Part shown: piece by piece, positions 46,320-59,645 of the stretch
How the letters are laid out: each line of letters starts with the position of its first letter
How positions within the stretch are numbered: position 1 is the stretch's first letter
Assembly: GCA_003999685.1 (NCBI GenBank)
Contig: CP021227.1
Location: 1,426,001 to 1,490,000 of the forward strand
From: Taiwanofungus camphoratus
Taxonomy: Eukaryota > Basidiomycota > Agaricomycetes > Polyporales > Taiwanofungaceae
Direction of reading: 5' to 3'
Length of the DNA stretch: 64,000 nt
The notes under the pieces: model-generated
What the model was told of the DNA's origin: nothing
What the model saw: only the letters and a program-made list of their open reading frames with translations
Database searches by the model: none
Made by a program: the position numbers and the translations under genes

Positions 46320-49300
46320 CTACGATGTAGAGGCATTTGCGCCCGCAGCCATTGCATAAAGCGTTGCTTTGTCACCGCTTTCGTCTACCAGGGCGCGAAG
46401 CATGCCCTGTTCTTTCTTGAGCAGCTCGCTTGGCTTGTCGAACTCGACCTGAACACAACATCAATCAAGCAATGACTATGGAGAACAGTGAGACGCTCAC
46501 GATACGGCCGGCATCGAGCACCATCTGTATAGCGTCAAGAAACATGCGTGAATCTTGTGTCTCAAGATGTGGGTCACAGCACTTACGATCTTGTCAGCAT
46601 CCATGATCGTCTGCAGGCGGTGCGCTACTGTCAGGATGGTTACGTCTTTGGGCAGCTCATTTCGCATGGAGGTTTGAATGACAGTGTCAGTTTCGTAGTC
46701 TAGACCTAAGTGTCAGCGTGTCGCTTGATGTAAACAGTGTGTGCTTCTGTCATACCAATCGCGGATGTTGCTGTGAGTAGCAAGTTGCAGCAGTCAGATC
46801 CACATGCTCTCTATATGAGAACGACACACCTTCGTCCAAGATCAAGAGCTTGCTTTGCCGCACAATGGCTCGGGCCAATGCCAGGATCTGTCGCTGACCC
46901 ACTGACAAATTGCCTCCTCCACTTGCAATCTGGCTATCCAGTGTGATACGGCCCTCATCCGTCTCGTTTTGGACAGAGAACAGTCCAGCCGCACGCAATG
47001 CGTCATTCAAGACTGCGTCATCATGCTGCTCGAATGGATCCAGATTTCGTCGCAGGCTTCCACTGAGCAGTTCGGGCTGCGAGTGGAGATCTTTATCAGC
47101 CAAAAGACAAGGTGTAAAGATGCAATCTACATACAACTTGAGGGATGATTGTGATGTTAGACCGAAGGGCATCCAGATTGATTGAGTCAGTGAGTATGCC
47201 ATCGTAATATACCTTGCCTTCGGTCAAGATGCAACGAAGTAGCGATAACGTCAGCGAGCTCTGGGCAATCGTCAACTTGATGTCCGCGATCATATATGCA
47301 AAGCAGACTGACTTTGCCACTTCCAGTACGTCCCACTAAGCATCGACATTAGCATCAGAACACGGTTTCAGTGATGTTACTTACCGATACCAATGCGTTC
47401 ACCAGATTTTGCTTCGAAGGAGATGTCCTCTAGCACTCGCGGGCCATCCTAATCGTTGTCAGCAACCGGAGCCTGAGCCACCCAATGATGAATGTGACTC
47501 ACTGGAGAATAACGAGCAGACAGTTTTTCCACCCTTAAATCACCGCTTGCTGGCCAGTATGCCGGAGGCACTCCATCTTCAGTAGGCTTAGGTTCTTGCT
47601 CAATGACGGTGTAATGCTGGATACGTTCGAGACTGTTGCACAATGCTTTAGACAAATTTGGCCAGTTCTATTCTATTGCTTACCTATTGCCTGAGAATAG
47701 GCAAAATGAAAAATTAAACAAATTCGCATAATGCCACACATACCGGACACTTCAAACTCGTTGAATACCCTTACCCAATATATGATCAGCCCACTGAAAC
47801 CGACTAAGGGCCCTCTATCAGTTGGTCAAGCGGCCGCGAAACATATGATATCATACCTGCCATATTCAAGGAGAAACCAACGATCGAAGCATCATAAGTA
47901 CGTCCATACAGGAGGTAGGCAGCGAGACCAGTAGCGAACATTCCTCCGAGCGCATCGATACGCACGGATATCCATCTACTTATGTCAGATAGACTGTACG
48001 ACGGTAACAATTCACCCACCGGTTGAGGTTGTACTGTGTCCTAGCTGCTCTGGTATAGCGGTCGATACGTCTATAGGATTCCTTCCTGAACGCGTCCTGG
48101 GCACCGTACGCTCGAATCGACGCTAGAGGGATCTCTAAGCATCTAAACATCCCACTGTACTGCAGTTACATACTCAAGCCTGCAATGGCAGCACCAAAGT
48201 GCCCCAAGACCGGAGCACGAGCATTGCTAGTTTCACGCTTTACCGATAACTGAGCCTTCATGTACAACTCTCCGCAATATACGCTAAAGACTGCCACGAC
48301 GACACCAGGAACCAAGAACAATGGCGACAATACCACGATAGCGCCAAGTTTCATAATCATGGTCCCAGTCAACTCTATGAGATAGTAACAATATTCCGAG
48401 ACACTACCATCGACTGCAAAAGCATTAGCCCGAACTGGAATCAGGTTGATTCAAGAGTGTCTCGTACTAGCTTGTATGTCTTGTGTACAACGGGTTATGA
48501 TACGGGATGTGGGAGTCGTGTCCAGCCATCTAATAGCAAATGTAAGTGAAGCACAGGCCATCACAAATCTCGTCACCTTAGAGTCGTGCCCAGGATGGAA
48601 GAGATAAGCTTTTTGTGTATGTCTTTCCACGCTCGAATTGTACCAAAAAGGTAGACAATCCAGCATGTACAGTACAATACCATAGCAACTAACGTCAGGA
48701 CGGCATACACGCTGAGGTAACTGTGACAAGCTCAGAAAGGTTCTAGTGGGATTGAGATATGAATCATCACTCACTACGACACCGCGACTTCTGAAGACTG
48801 ATGCCTTTCATACTGTCGGGCCCACAGACCTAGAACCCATATCTGAATGACGCTTGCAAGTTCACTCAATATATAGAATCCAAACAACCAGAACCAAAAA
48901 GCAACTGGATGTCGTCCTCCAAGGCTCGAGAAAAACAGCTTTACTAGCATTCACTTCAGAAAAGGGCATGACGAGAAAGTGAGAAAACGCACGAGCTTGC
49001 CAACTAACATGCCCCTCAGAGATTTCTTCTGCCACAATCAGCTTTCCATCTGCTTGTTTGACGTCAGGTATGATTTGATCTACTTCTTCCTCCGCCTTCT
49101 CGATCTCTTTGCTTTCTTCAGCCATAGCAGCAGCTAACTTGTCATCTTTCGCCAGAGCATTGGATAATCCACCTTGACTCGAGATCCGACCATCTGTGCC
49201 CAACGACACCACAAATTCGGAGATAGGGGTGGCCATCGCTATATTATGAGTCTGTATCGCAGAAGATGTAAGATGCCTTTGATGTCTATTCAGTAACAAC

Positions 49301-52300
49301 GACCTACGACAAGAAGAACTGTTCTTCCACGGATCAAGTCACCCTTGAGGCATTTCTCTACAATCCACCGCGCCGTATGAACATCCAGGGCTGCCAAAAC
49401 CTGAATCAGGTTCAGTACTATCTATGCATACTGCAAACCAGATCCTCACGTCGTCCAGAAGAAGAATCTCAGCAGACGAATACACAGCACGAGCCAGAGT
49501 GATTCGAGCCTGAACATGGCATTAGCATGAACACCTTAGTTGCTGATATGGATTTTACCTTCTGGCCGCCGCTAATCGCAATATGAGATCGAGATGACCT
49601 GATTACAGAGCTCTACTGAACACGTACCTCAGTGTTAATCCTTTCTCGCCTACTTCCGTTTCATCACCAGCATCAAACAGACTCAGATCACGCTCAAGGC
49701 CGCACTGGACAATGACTGGAATCTTTTATCAGGATCGACATCGACAACGGTTAGAAGAGGTTCCCACAAACCTTTATTGTAACGCTCTTCATCATATGGG
49801 CTTCCAAATAGGATATTTTCCTATTCATTTAATTTGCAGGCTGACCACCCTCCTGCATGTACATACAACTTACCTTGATGGTCTCGTTTTGTACCCAGGA
49901 CTCTTGAGCGGCATAAGCAACTCCACCCAAGCGGGGTAAATTGACATAGGAATCTGATCCTGCAGGTATATAGTGCATCTCTCCTGTTGTAGGAATTCAG
50001 CATTGATAAGAGAAGGAGCAGAGTCCTGAGACAGCCCACCTAGCAAGGCCATCAACAAGGACGTCTTCCCAGATCCAGTAGGACCGACGATGAGATTGAT
50101 GTGTCCTCGCTTGAAAACGAGCTCGTTCTCTATACGAAGAGTGAACTTCCGTCCTTGACGCCCGGGGGTGACGGATCCGTCAGTATTGTTATCCCAAGTG
50201 AAAGCTGCCTCTCGGATACCAATAACGTCTTGGCCGACTTGAACACTCGGGAGGGCGAATCGTGATTGATATCCGTCTTTTTCCGCTCCAGAATATACGT
50301 CGAGCAGCTCCGTCTGCAGTCCCAAATGAAGTAAATGGGAAGTATCGTAAACGTCATCGGCTGACCTTCTTCAGGAACTCATCCATACGGTCCAGAGAAA
50401 CCTTGGCTAAGTTAATAATCAGTTGTTACCTTTGAAAACGATACAAGCAGGTTGCATTGACCTACCTTTGATGACTCGCGGGACCATTCCGAACACCTCG
50501 TGTAGTTCTTGGCGGAGCATCGTAAAGACTGACAAGCCAGTAATTAATCCACAACAGTTGAAGGAACAAAGCGTGATACAAATACCGGTAATGGAGGAGA
50601 ACAAGCTCGAAGCTTAATCAATGTGAGTTTAACCCACATCACGTAACGGCAGAAAGGAAATTACCTGTTAAGTCCCGTTTCATGACAAGAGTCTGTGTAA
50701 AGGTGAGCGAGGTAGGGTCAATCCAAAAGACACATACATATGTCGCAAAAGTGATAATCATGGTGATTAGCGGTAAGATATTGCTACGAAGGTTGTCAGA
50801 GGATGACATTTACACGTCCGAGGGTCACTCACTTCATGTAACCATTTATGAGTTCCAATAACTTGAACGTCCTTTGATATTGCAATTCTTCTGCACGTTT
50901 TTCCGCTAATTGCTCTGTCATACGCGGTTCCCAACCGAAGACTTTGATCATGCGGATGACGCTCATGACTGAAGATCGTCAACGTGGAGAATATGGGTAA
51001 ATCATAAGCCACCTACTCTCGGTGACGGTTTGTACACGCGCATCGGTCTAGTTGTATTTGCGTCGCTTTTCTTTCCATGCGTAGATATATCAAATCTCAC
51101 CTTCTTCATTTTCTCGACTTGGACCTTTTGAACGAACATGGCTACATACCCTGGCAAAGGTAAAAGAACTACCATAACGCCCATTCCAACAAAGGCGCTA
51201 CCAACCGGCATCTGAGACATCAGAAGACACGGAAAAGATTATAGAGACAAACCTCCAGCCTAGAATCCGGTACAGGTAGCAAACGCAAAGTATGATCATC
51301 ATCGGAATTTCAACGACTTATATTAGCCGGTCAGCATCATCTCAACCGCACATCGACTAGTGATGAACAACTCACTAAGAAATGGGAAATCACATCCCAT
51401 GTGGACATTATCCACATCAGATGTGACCAAGTTGTTTAACCTTCCAACAAGATTGCCAGTCTTCTCGTCACTAGTGGGCATAGGCTTATCGCTCGTGCTG
51501 GCGCTGCTTCCGTTTGTCAAGTCATCCCTCGACTTCTGTTTCCCTTGGGAGACACTCGCTTTGAGGCTGCTGGAACGCATCATCTCATCCTCGTTACTGT
51601 CACTATCAGGAGACGCTGCAGATGCCTGGGTATCGCTAGGTTCGACGACAGAAGCTGTGTCAGGAGTTGTGACAACTGTGACATCACCGTCGCTTGCAGA
51701 AGTATCAGATACCTCAGCCTTCATCCGGATACGGAGAGCATGGTCGAAGATAAGCTGGGTAATTATGGCCTCCATGCTCACCATCGAGCTAACCTTGGTA
51801 ACGAGAGGGTTTTGTCAAATGAATGCCATAAACATAGCATGCATACATACCGCATTGAAAATGTACCATTGAAACACGATGGAGTTCGATAATGGCCCAA
51901 GGAATAGCAATGCAACCCAGACCCATGGGCGTACGACTGCACCTGCACCGCCGGTCTGCATGTAACTGTTCATATAAGTTTAGCATGTGGAGAATTGCAC
52001 TCGAAGTGGTACATACTCCAATAGTCGATATATGCCAATGGGGCCCGCGAAGAAGGTGATCACCTATCTTATGTTTGAGGAAAGCTAAATAGAAGAGAAG
52101 TTCGAGAATTGCTCACTCGAAGGGCTAGCATCAGGCACATAACGGTGTATTCAGTGCCTAAAAGTTGACGATGTTAACTGACGTCGTCATCAAGCAAGCG
52201 AAGAACACGTACGAAAAACTCTCATGAAGCCCCAGAAGATGTATTCATGCTTTCGCATTTGGAACGGGTCGAGATGCTACGACAAGTTATATGAATTGCT

Positions 52301-53383
52301 GCTGGTGCACCCTACAAAAAGTAACTCACAGGGTAACTGAGTCGGACCAAGTTCTCAGTGTGATGATAATCAGGCAGGAAGGGAATCTGCTCGAACGAGA
52401 GGTGTGGTGTGCGATAGGCTTCAAAGACAATGTTGTCGAGCCAATTATAGAAGACTAATGACAAAATTGAAGCGGTCTGCTCGGGGTTTGGTGGCTTTGG
52501 CTCCTATTGAAACAGATGAACGAAAATCGCTCCATAACTCAGCGTTGCATTGCCTGACCTTTGGGTTGAGTGGAATGTATTGTCGGGGCATGCAGAGTGG
52601 AACTACTACAGCGGCAATAGTCAGGAGGGCAATCTTCGTCCATAATATACCACCCTCTGCAGCATCCACTGGATTGAGCGTGAACGTTGCGAGAGGCCAT
52701 ATATCGCGATACACATATACCGCCCAACAGAGAAGGAGTACAGTAGAGAGATGGCGTGAGGCTAGTCGGCTCAGCCACGGCTTAGCAGCCACGGATGCCA
52801 GTGCAAGAAGTAACGCGTACCCCTATTTTTACCTGTTGAGAGCCATACCTTATGATTTCGACTGCGTACTCACATAGATTCCACTCGCTTCAATCTGATA
52901 CCAATCATCAGGCTTCGTTAAGCCTGGACTGAGTCGTCTACGCTCTTCCGAAACGGGAGCGAAGATACAGAGACCCGATAAGGCTATACAGGAGAGGAGC
53001 CTAGCGCATTTGAACGCAAAAATGACAGGACCACCTAGTCGTCTGACATGCCGAACGACGCTAGACTGACCGCCTGTGCCCTCAGCTGGCTCTACATCAT
53101 CTGAGACACCATCCTCCACCGAAACACTGGCGGAGGAAACTTTTGCACGTAGCGTCCTGACAAGCTTGGACGCAGCTAAGAGCTGGTAAATCAGGACGAC
53201 AGCAGATACACAGGCCGCGTAGGTAGGGAGAATCAGTGCGTTTTGCGTCGCACTTTAATTGGTACGATATTTAATTCACAGATTGCGAGTACAAATATCG
53301 AGCTCGCACCTCTGAGCGTCGACGAGCCTGATCATACGAGATGGCTCGTCACCCTGAAGTAATATAGGGACCACAGCCCTCAT
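46320..53383 (-). CDS. ABCC/MRP-type full ABC transporter
   Basis: One long gene with more than twenty small exons. The start is about 53383 (MRAVVPILLQGDEPSRMIRL). N-terminal TMD0 helices follow (NALILPTYAACVSAVVLIYQ, LSTVLLLCWAVYVYRDIWPL), then TMD1 (VITFFAGPIGIYRLLEY, VWVALLFLGPLSNSIVFQWY) with a long Ser/Thr/Asp-rich cytosolic insert between 51700 and 51450. NBD1 has Walker A VGPTGSGKTSLLMALLGG, signature SGGQKARITLARAVYSSAEI and Walker B LLLDDVLAALDVH. TMD2 lies between about 48900 and 47800. NBD2 has VEKLSARYSP, a VGRTGSGK-type Walker A split by an intron near 47300, LSVGQRQILALARAI, LLILDE, and the H-loop TILTVAHRLQTIMDADKI. C-terminus is GANASTS at 46320. Likely exports conjugated organic anions or drugs at the vacuolar or plasma membrane; substrate unknown. 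The NBD1 Walker B ends DD rather than DE, a common ABCC asymmetry. Confidence 0.92.
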
Positions 53384-55285
53384 GACAGCTTATCAATGCT
53401 GTAGAAATGGATGGAAATGTCGAAGTGTGCGGGGGATGGAACAGGGCCAATACATAGCAACTCCGAACATTTATAGAGGTAGCTCCAGGAGTACGCGCCA
53501 GCCTGAGAGCGCGTCTCATGTACTTCGAATATGATTCGAGTTAGAACCGTGACTGCGGTCAACGGACCCGCGCTGTGGTCGAGTCGAATTTTGCAGCGAT
53601 AGTAAGATACGTAAGATCCAATGAAATACAGAGATGGTCGAATTTGCTGAGCGGCTATCAAGCACGTCGTCGTTGCGGTCGCTGGCTGGTAAATTGTCTC
53701 ACCTGGCGGAAATGTCCTGGACTGCGCCGCACCACCATGGACATAAGTCTTCGGTTGCTACTTTGAAATCCGGATAAGTAGAACACCAACAGTTATAATC
53801 TGCGCAATACGAGAAATGCGATCCGCGATACATGATGATGGAGACATCAAGTTGCTCGTGGCTAGTTCTCACGTCAATCCTACAATGGTTTAGTAGAGTC
53901 GTGCATCTTCCAGCTTCTCTGCATCAACTGAACCAATTCACCATGTGACCCTCGGTGCTGTTATAGTCTCAAGAAAACATCCTCGCTACAGGTGTATATA
54001 GGTGAACTAAGATGCTGTTTACTGCTCAGCGCTGGTGAGATACAGTAGGAGCATATTGATGAAGTGCATCGTGCTAGCACTCGCGACTTGACACTGGCGG
54101 ACCATGACGAAAGGCAATTGGAAAGTGTGAGCAGGCAAGCCTGGCAAGGCCTGCCAGATTCACTACAGACGTCTGCTGCTCGGATTTGGTGTATGTATAC
54201 CGATTGCTACCGTACCAGAAAAGACGCCCATGATACCAACGATAAGGGCTGACCAGGCACCTCCAAATAGTGGTGCGAGGAGTCAACTCGCAAGTTGACG
54301 GCACCAGGGCCGCTCCGTCCAGCCAATAGAGTTTGAGGACAAGATAGTAGAGACAGTGAAAGCCGAACCAGATGGAGGTTGGTGATGCTGGACCGAGGAA
54401 AAATGTATGTTACAAGTTCAGAAGACAGAAAAAGGGGACATTGGCTCACGCACCCCGATAAACCGGGATCCATCCTGGAAAGCGCAAGTATTTGCTTTGC
54501 ATATACATGTTCCACCAATGGCATCCCAGAACAGCATCGAACGGGACTACATGGTTGGCGCATCGCCTGAGACCGCGCGCAAATTATAGAAGTGATCCAT
54601 TACCGACTTACGTCGAAAGCGTGCCTGTTGTCCTTCCTGCTGTGGAAAACAAGGATCGGGCTCTACTTCCGGGGCATCCATACTGTGCAATAGCAACATG
54701 CGTCGGTCATCATTTCAAATAAGGACGGCGCAAGAGATACGGACGTAAAATAGACGGGGAGATCCGGGAGCCAGCGACTGAGTAGCCTGTCTTGATTCTA
54801 TTGAATGCCGTTACAATGACTGACATATCCCAAGTGATGCAACTATCTGAGGTGCAAAACATTTCGAGGAGGTAACAGAGTCTAATTGCGAGATCGACAC
54901 TGGATTTCTGACCCATGTAAGTAGGTGCTCGCCTGAAACGTTCCATACGGGTCTAATGAACAGCACGTCAGCACTTAAACCAGTCAAAATGTTACTCGAA
55001 CTCACTATTGTTCTGCTCTTGCGCTCAGAGAAATTCGTTAATTTAAGGAAGGGAAATGCGATACTATCCTGTCCTGCAATGACTAACACGAATCCACAGG
55101 CAGCGAACGTCAGCTTAGCTAGCACCTGTCAGATGACGGATCGTTGAATCATGTACATTGTTCAATGAACCGTACCAGGACTATTCAGAGATGCTCAGGA
55201 GGTCAGACCAGAGGCGCCTCATCGAAGAAAGCCAATAGCACGCGAGCAAAGCAGGATTTTAGAATACAGACACATAATAATACAA
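53384..55285 (-). other. Unassigned stretch with coding-like hydrophobic frames
   Basis: Minus-strand frames around 55110-54880 (LAKLTFAACGFVLVIAG; RAPTYMGQKSSVDLAIRLCY after a plausible intron) and 54420-54200 (FFLGPASPTSIWF, LYYLVLKLYWLDGAAL) look like exons of a membrane protein. I could not assemble a gene or name a family. It may be an unrecognised gene upstream of the ABC transporter, or a relic. Confidence 0.25.
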
Positions 55286-56419
55286 TTACACGCCCTGCGG
55301 CTGCTCGTCTCCGAAATACTCTTCTACTAGAGCCTTACTCAGAAGATATGCTTCCATTTCCTCCCTTGTGGATAGCTTTGGCGGTAGTAAATTCTCTGGT
55401 GATAGGAAGGGGATGTATGCAGCGGTAGCACGAGCATATGCAAGCGCCACATCCTGTGTCGATGCGGTTTCGGCGCCTCCCTCGGGTTGTGATGGGATGT
55501 CTGACCTCGCACTCTCAGCCATTTCAACATCTGGAGCTTTCCGTTTCGTGTCAGGAGAGGGAAGTGAAGTCGAGAGGTCCGACAATGTGACAGTAACTGT
55601 CGTCTTCGTTGGTCGGGGAATGGCAGGTATGGGTTCATCAGCTGGGAGTCCCAAGGCTGATCGCAGATGTGAATAAGCATCTTCCCATTCGGTTGAGGAC
55701 AATCATTATATGATTGCGTTCGAGACCCTGCATTAACAAGACATACCTTCTTCTTCCGCACGCATCTCATATTTTAGCAAATCCCCACCGGCCTCATCCA
55801 GGTCTCCGAAATATGCTGGGCCTTGATTCGCAAATTTTTTGTAATAACTCTGGGCTTGATTCTCCTCGTCTTCCTCCCTCTTCTTGCTTTGGAATAGCTC
55901 CTTTACTCCCGGGAGTTCTTTGGCACGCCCAAAATATCTGACAGAAGCCAGGTTGGGTCAACAAGCCAGACAGGCCAATAGAACGGCAAGACATACTTAT
56001 AGCCTTTCGTCCCAGGAACCTCCTTTCCGTTGTCATCCAACATGGCTACATTTCTCCTATAATTTGCACCACCTAATGCAACTATCTGATTTTCCCAATG
56101 CTTCTTCTCTCGCATCAACTTGTTGATCTCGTCATTCAAGTCTCGGACCTCATAATCCGTCAAACCAGCTAGACGAGCGTTATAGTAAGTATCCAAAGCT
56201 AAACGGTCAGTGGTCATGGGACTCACCGTCTTGAAGTTCGGACACTTTTCGACTGATCTCCCGCAAGATCTCACCCCTCCAACGTTCGCATTCCCGCAAG
56301 CTTTTACATATACTCGCTATCCTTGGTCGACGATCGCTCTGGGTCCCCAGCCCAAGCTCAGCCGCCTGGGCCTCACGTAAACGATACAACATGGATTGCG
56401 CCTTCTCCTCATTACGAGC
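55286..56419 (-). CDS. ISY1: Pre-mRNA-splicing factor ISY1
   Basis: Component of the NineTeen-associated spliceosome that acts around the first catalytic step. The exon from 56419 begins ARNEEKAQSMLYRLREAQAA, the invariant family start lacking only the initiator Met, which must lie in a mini-exon upstream that I could not place. RRPRIASICKSLRECERWRG and EILREISRKVSELQD follow. Further exons give LDTYYNARLAGLTDYEVRDL, NDEINKLMREKKHWENQIVA, LGGANYRRNVAMLDDNGKEV, PGTKGYKYFGRAKELPGVKE and YKKFANQGPAYFGDL. A variable acidic/Pro-rich tail ends FGDEQPQGV at 55286. All blocks of the Isy1 family are present. Confidence 0.92.
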
Positions 56420-57129
56420 CTGTACAGATACAGTTAAGACATTTGCCCAAGGTTTTGAATGAGTCAATTTACTATCTTTACGTTAAGAGTAGACTATTGT
56501 ATAACAAAGAGGATGAAGCTTAGCAATTTCTCTACACAGCTAGAGCGCTTAGATGCAGATGAAGTCACCGCGGAAGTCCGAGTTGCAAGGGTTTGAGTGT
56601 TGCTACTGGTGGTGGAAGGCAAGCAGTGTCGAGCTAGTCACGTGATGTATTGACTCGGAGCATCGCATGAGTTCCTCCATATGAAATTGGTCGTGTACCG
56701 CCTCTTGTTGCTAACATGGTAATTAAGGTGCCATATAATATCATTGCAAATGCGAAATGACCGGATTTCCAGCTTTTCTCGTTCTAATAATATGACGGCC
56801 GACTCGCTCATTGTGAGGCCTGACGACCATACCGATATCTACGACGCCCACGAACTCTGAAATGTGGTCTCATTGGCTCATCAACGTTTGCAATTGCACA
56901 GCAGAGTCTGGTCTAGCCCAATGGTCGTTGGAAATGATGGTGCTCCCCAATAGCGACTGACACTCACATTCTCCTTTTTGTCGGGGATATTTACAACACC
57001 TATAAGACGGACAAGATTTCCTTCCATTCGTATAGCCGATTCATCCCGTCGTACTCAGAGGGTATATCTCTGCTCTTTCATTTTCCCGCATGACATGCAT
57101 AACTAACGTCAATGTGACATTTCTCTAGT
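56420..57129. other. Intergenic region, presumed ISY1 promoter
   Basis: No coding frame of interest; should contain the ISY1 first mini-exon. Confidence 0.35.
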
Positions 57130-58190
57130 ATGCCTGCTTTGAATCGATTCGATATATGCATGGACGAGGCATGGATCGGCGAAGGCTTACACCATGCAAT
57201 GCTGACTGACCGCAAAGCGATTTCGATCGAAGACCACTGCGTACTTATACACATGGGACTTACCTGTGACTGATCTTGCAAGCTTCAATGGCAGATACTT
57301 CTCACGCAAGTTACTTTCGCGCATACAAAAGGTCCGCATGTTGGGATGCTTGATGCCGCATGGCAAGTGCGGTCAAGATCCTCCTTCAGGATTGGACGAG
57401 GCTGGTGTGGTAGACCATCACTGGATCAATCATGCCATTTCCTTGCTCGTCAAATTGAGGGGACTAGATACCCTCGACATAGACGATCTTAGCTGGGGTC
57501 ATCTTTTACCTAGCTCGTGGACAATTTTTGCATGAGGGGTTGACACCCGGATCACTATGCATCTTAGCAATATCGACTTCTGAAATTCTCATCAGTTTCT
57601 GCATATTTTGGATGGGTTGCTGCTCCCCAAAGAAAGGATTGCACATTTCAGACTGCTTCTGCCGTCGTTTTACGCAGTGTTCGTTGGAAATACACCACTG
57701 CTGATTCTCCGGCGTATGCATATCAGTGGTCATACCTTCTCGTGTTGCTTACTAGTGCTGTGGAATCTTGCCGAAAGGAAGTATTCACCGTGGAAGATGC
57801 GTGTATATGTGTACATTGTGGCAAAGTCATGATGCAGCATGGAAAGTCGTGTCGAATTATTTCGCAAGATCATGCCCTCTCTTGGAACCTTGGTGTACGA
57901 TCAGGCATCACTGTACAGCTGTAATCAGAAATGATCAAGAGACACAATTTGGTTGACAATATGCACTGACTCTACTAACGGGGTCGATGTCGAGAATGAT
58001 TGTGGTCTCTACAGTATCGCTCTGGAAACTATATTCTTCTCACTTTCACCGGAACGGACTCATAGTCGTGGCTTCATTAATGTCACGGCGCTACTGGAAG
58101 GACGCCATTGCAGCGCTCAGGCTCGAAAGCTTGTTCTGTTATGTTCCATGTATTCTAGATGTGGGGTATGTATATCACTGAGGCAATACT
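57130..58190 (+). pseudogene. F-box/LRR-like gene relic
   Basis: Plus-strand pieces resemble leucine-rich parts of the large basidiomycete F-box family: MPALNRFDICMDEAWIGEGL (57130), LVKLRGLDTLDIDDLSWGHL followed by LPSSWTIFA (57450-57530), and LYSIALETIFFSLSPERTHS (58010-58075). They lie in different frames with stops between and no F-box seen. The likeness is to family style ('L..L...L..L.W..LP..'), so the call is tentative. Confidence 0.35.
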
Positions 58191-58474
58191 TATGTTAGCA
58201 GAGTGCCATGCGGAGTGGACCCGAATTTGAGTTTGCTACCGCCGCCTCCCCTGTAAGCCCATTCTTAGACGTCATGATAGCATCACATCGAGCGCTTGAT
58301 GTTCCCCGTCATTATGCATATTCTTGCCTTCACTGGAGCTACAAGTACACATCTCATCTTATGTACATTCGCTGTACCTCCTGAACGTCAGTGCTGCAGT
58401 AAATCGTATGGTTATCTCAGAACCATCACTGATTCAACCAGACTGAAACATCATCAACATCACAGGAATCTGCA

Positions 58475-59645
58475 ATGTCAGTCGCGAAGTATCAATCACT
58501 GGAAATACTACCAAAGTTCCTCAAGGCGATGCAGACCATATATGGGCCCTTCAGCCAGATATCTCCAACCCAGGCGACTCACTGGACGCCTCCCCCCATG
58601 GCCGAAGGCCATCGCGGGAGGTACTTATGGACTGACGCGTTCGGCGTCGTCAATTTCCTGACCCTTAGCTCGCTCACGTCTAACCCCGTGTACAACACGC
58701 TAGCTGCCCGTTTAATACAAACCGTCCATGATACACTCGGGTATACGCGCGACGGTACCCGGCGTCTGCCAGGGGCGACCGATGCGCATCCACTCGCAGG
58801 GGGTCTCCGGATCGGCAAGGAGGACGAGGAAGACGACCCGAGCGGAGACGGAGACGGGCAATATCACCACTACCTCACTATCTGGATGTTTGCACTGAAC
58901 CGTATGGCGCGGTCGTCCAAGGAGCCGCGCTATAATGACCTCGCAGTCGAGCTGGCGAAGGCCATTCATCCCCGGTTTGTGAGAGACCGGCAGTCGGTGC
59001 GGCCAAGGATGTACTGGAAGATGAGCATCGACTTGAGTCGGCCTTTGGTGCGATCGGAAGGGAACCTTGACCCTATCGACGGCTACGTCGTTTTCAGCCT
59101 CCTCCAGCACGACAATGCAGATGATCGACAAATACTCTCGCAGGAAATCAGCGAATACAAAAGGATCCTTGACACAAAGTGGCAGCGTTACGTATCGGAC
59201 GACCCGCTTGATCTTGGAATGACACTTTGGACCGCGCACTGGTTTGACGGTGAAGAGGAATGGGCCACACAGCTTACCAGACGGGCTATCGCTTGCCTTC
59301 GTGCGTCCGAGACTTAACAACTTCGTGGTGTATGCCCATGTTGAATTTAATCCAGGTATTTTGTTAGAAGACGGGTATTTTGATGAGCCGACAGCATACC
59401 GTCTCGCCTTCCGCGAATTCGGGACATACCTGGGCATCAAGTGCCACCTTGAGAAACGTGAACCGGACTCACTCTTACATGACACACAATATTGGAATGT
59501 GTGCACAGACAAGATCCTGTCAACGTGGGACGCAAGCATTGAATCTGGATCTAGTGTCTTCGCCAAAAGAGAATCGTTAGTGCCTATCACACTTGTCATG
59601 TATTCCAGTGCCATCATTCCGGGAGGTGGGTGCGCCGATACTTAA
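58475..59645 (+). CDS. Uncharacterised fungal protein, possibly six-hairpin glycosidase-like
   Basis: Two exons: 58475 to about 59301, then after a short intron from about 59355 to 59645. The first exon encodes MSVAKYQSLEILPKFLKAMQ, the RGRYLWTDAFGVVNFLTLSS block, HDTLGYTRDGTRRLPGATDA, HPLAGGLRIGKEDEED, the aromatic-rich YHHYLTIWMFALNRMAR, and LDPIDGYVVFSLLQ. The second gives EDGYFDEPTAYRLAFREFGT, LGIKCHLEK and LVPITLVMYSSAIIPGG. Repeated helix pairs with Trp/Tyr/His-rich turns suggest an (alpha/alpha) barrel, and I recall this as a conserved fungal family annotated as six-hairpin glycosidase-like. No signal peptide, so probably intracellular. Enzymatic activity unproven. Confidence 0.7.

Noticed and set aside
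53380-53700. 93-codon minus-strand frame as an N-terminal extension of the ABC transporter
   Set aside because: It has no membrane helices, ends in its own stop, and the transporter has a good start at 53383.
58712-59617. 301-codon minus-strand frame
   Set aside because: Lies antisense to the glycosidase-like gene, whose plus-strand frame is conserved in style and splices in frame; the antisense product has no recognisable domain.
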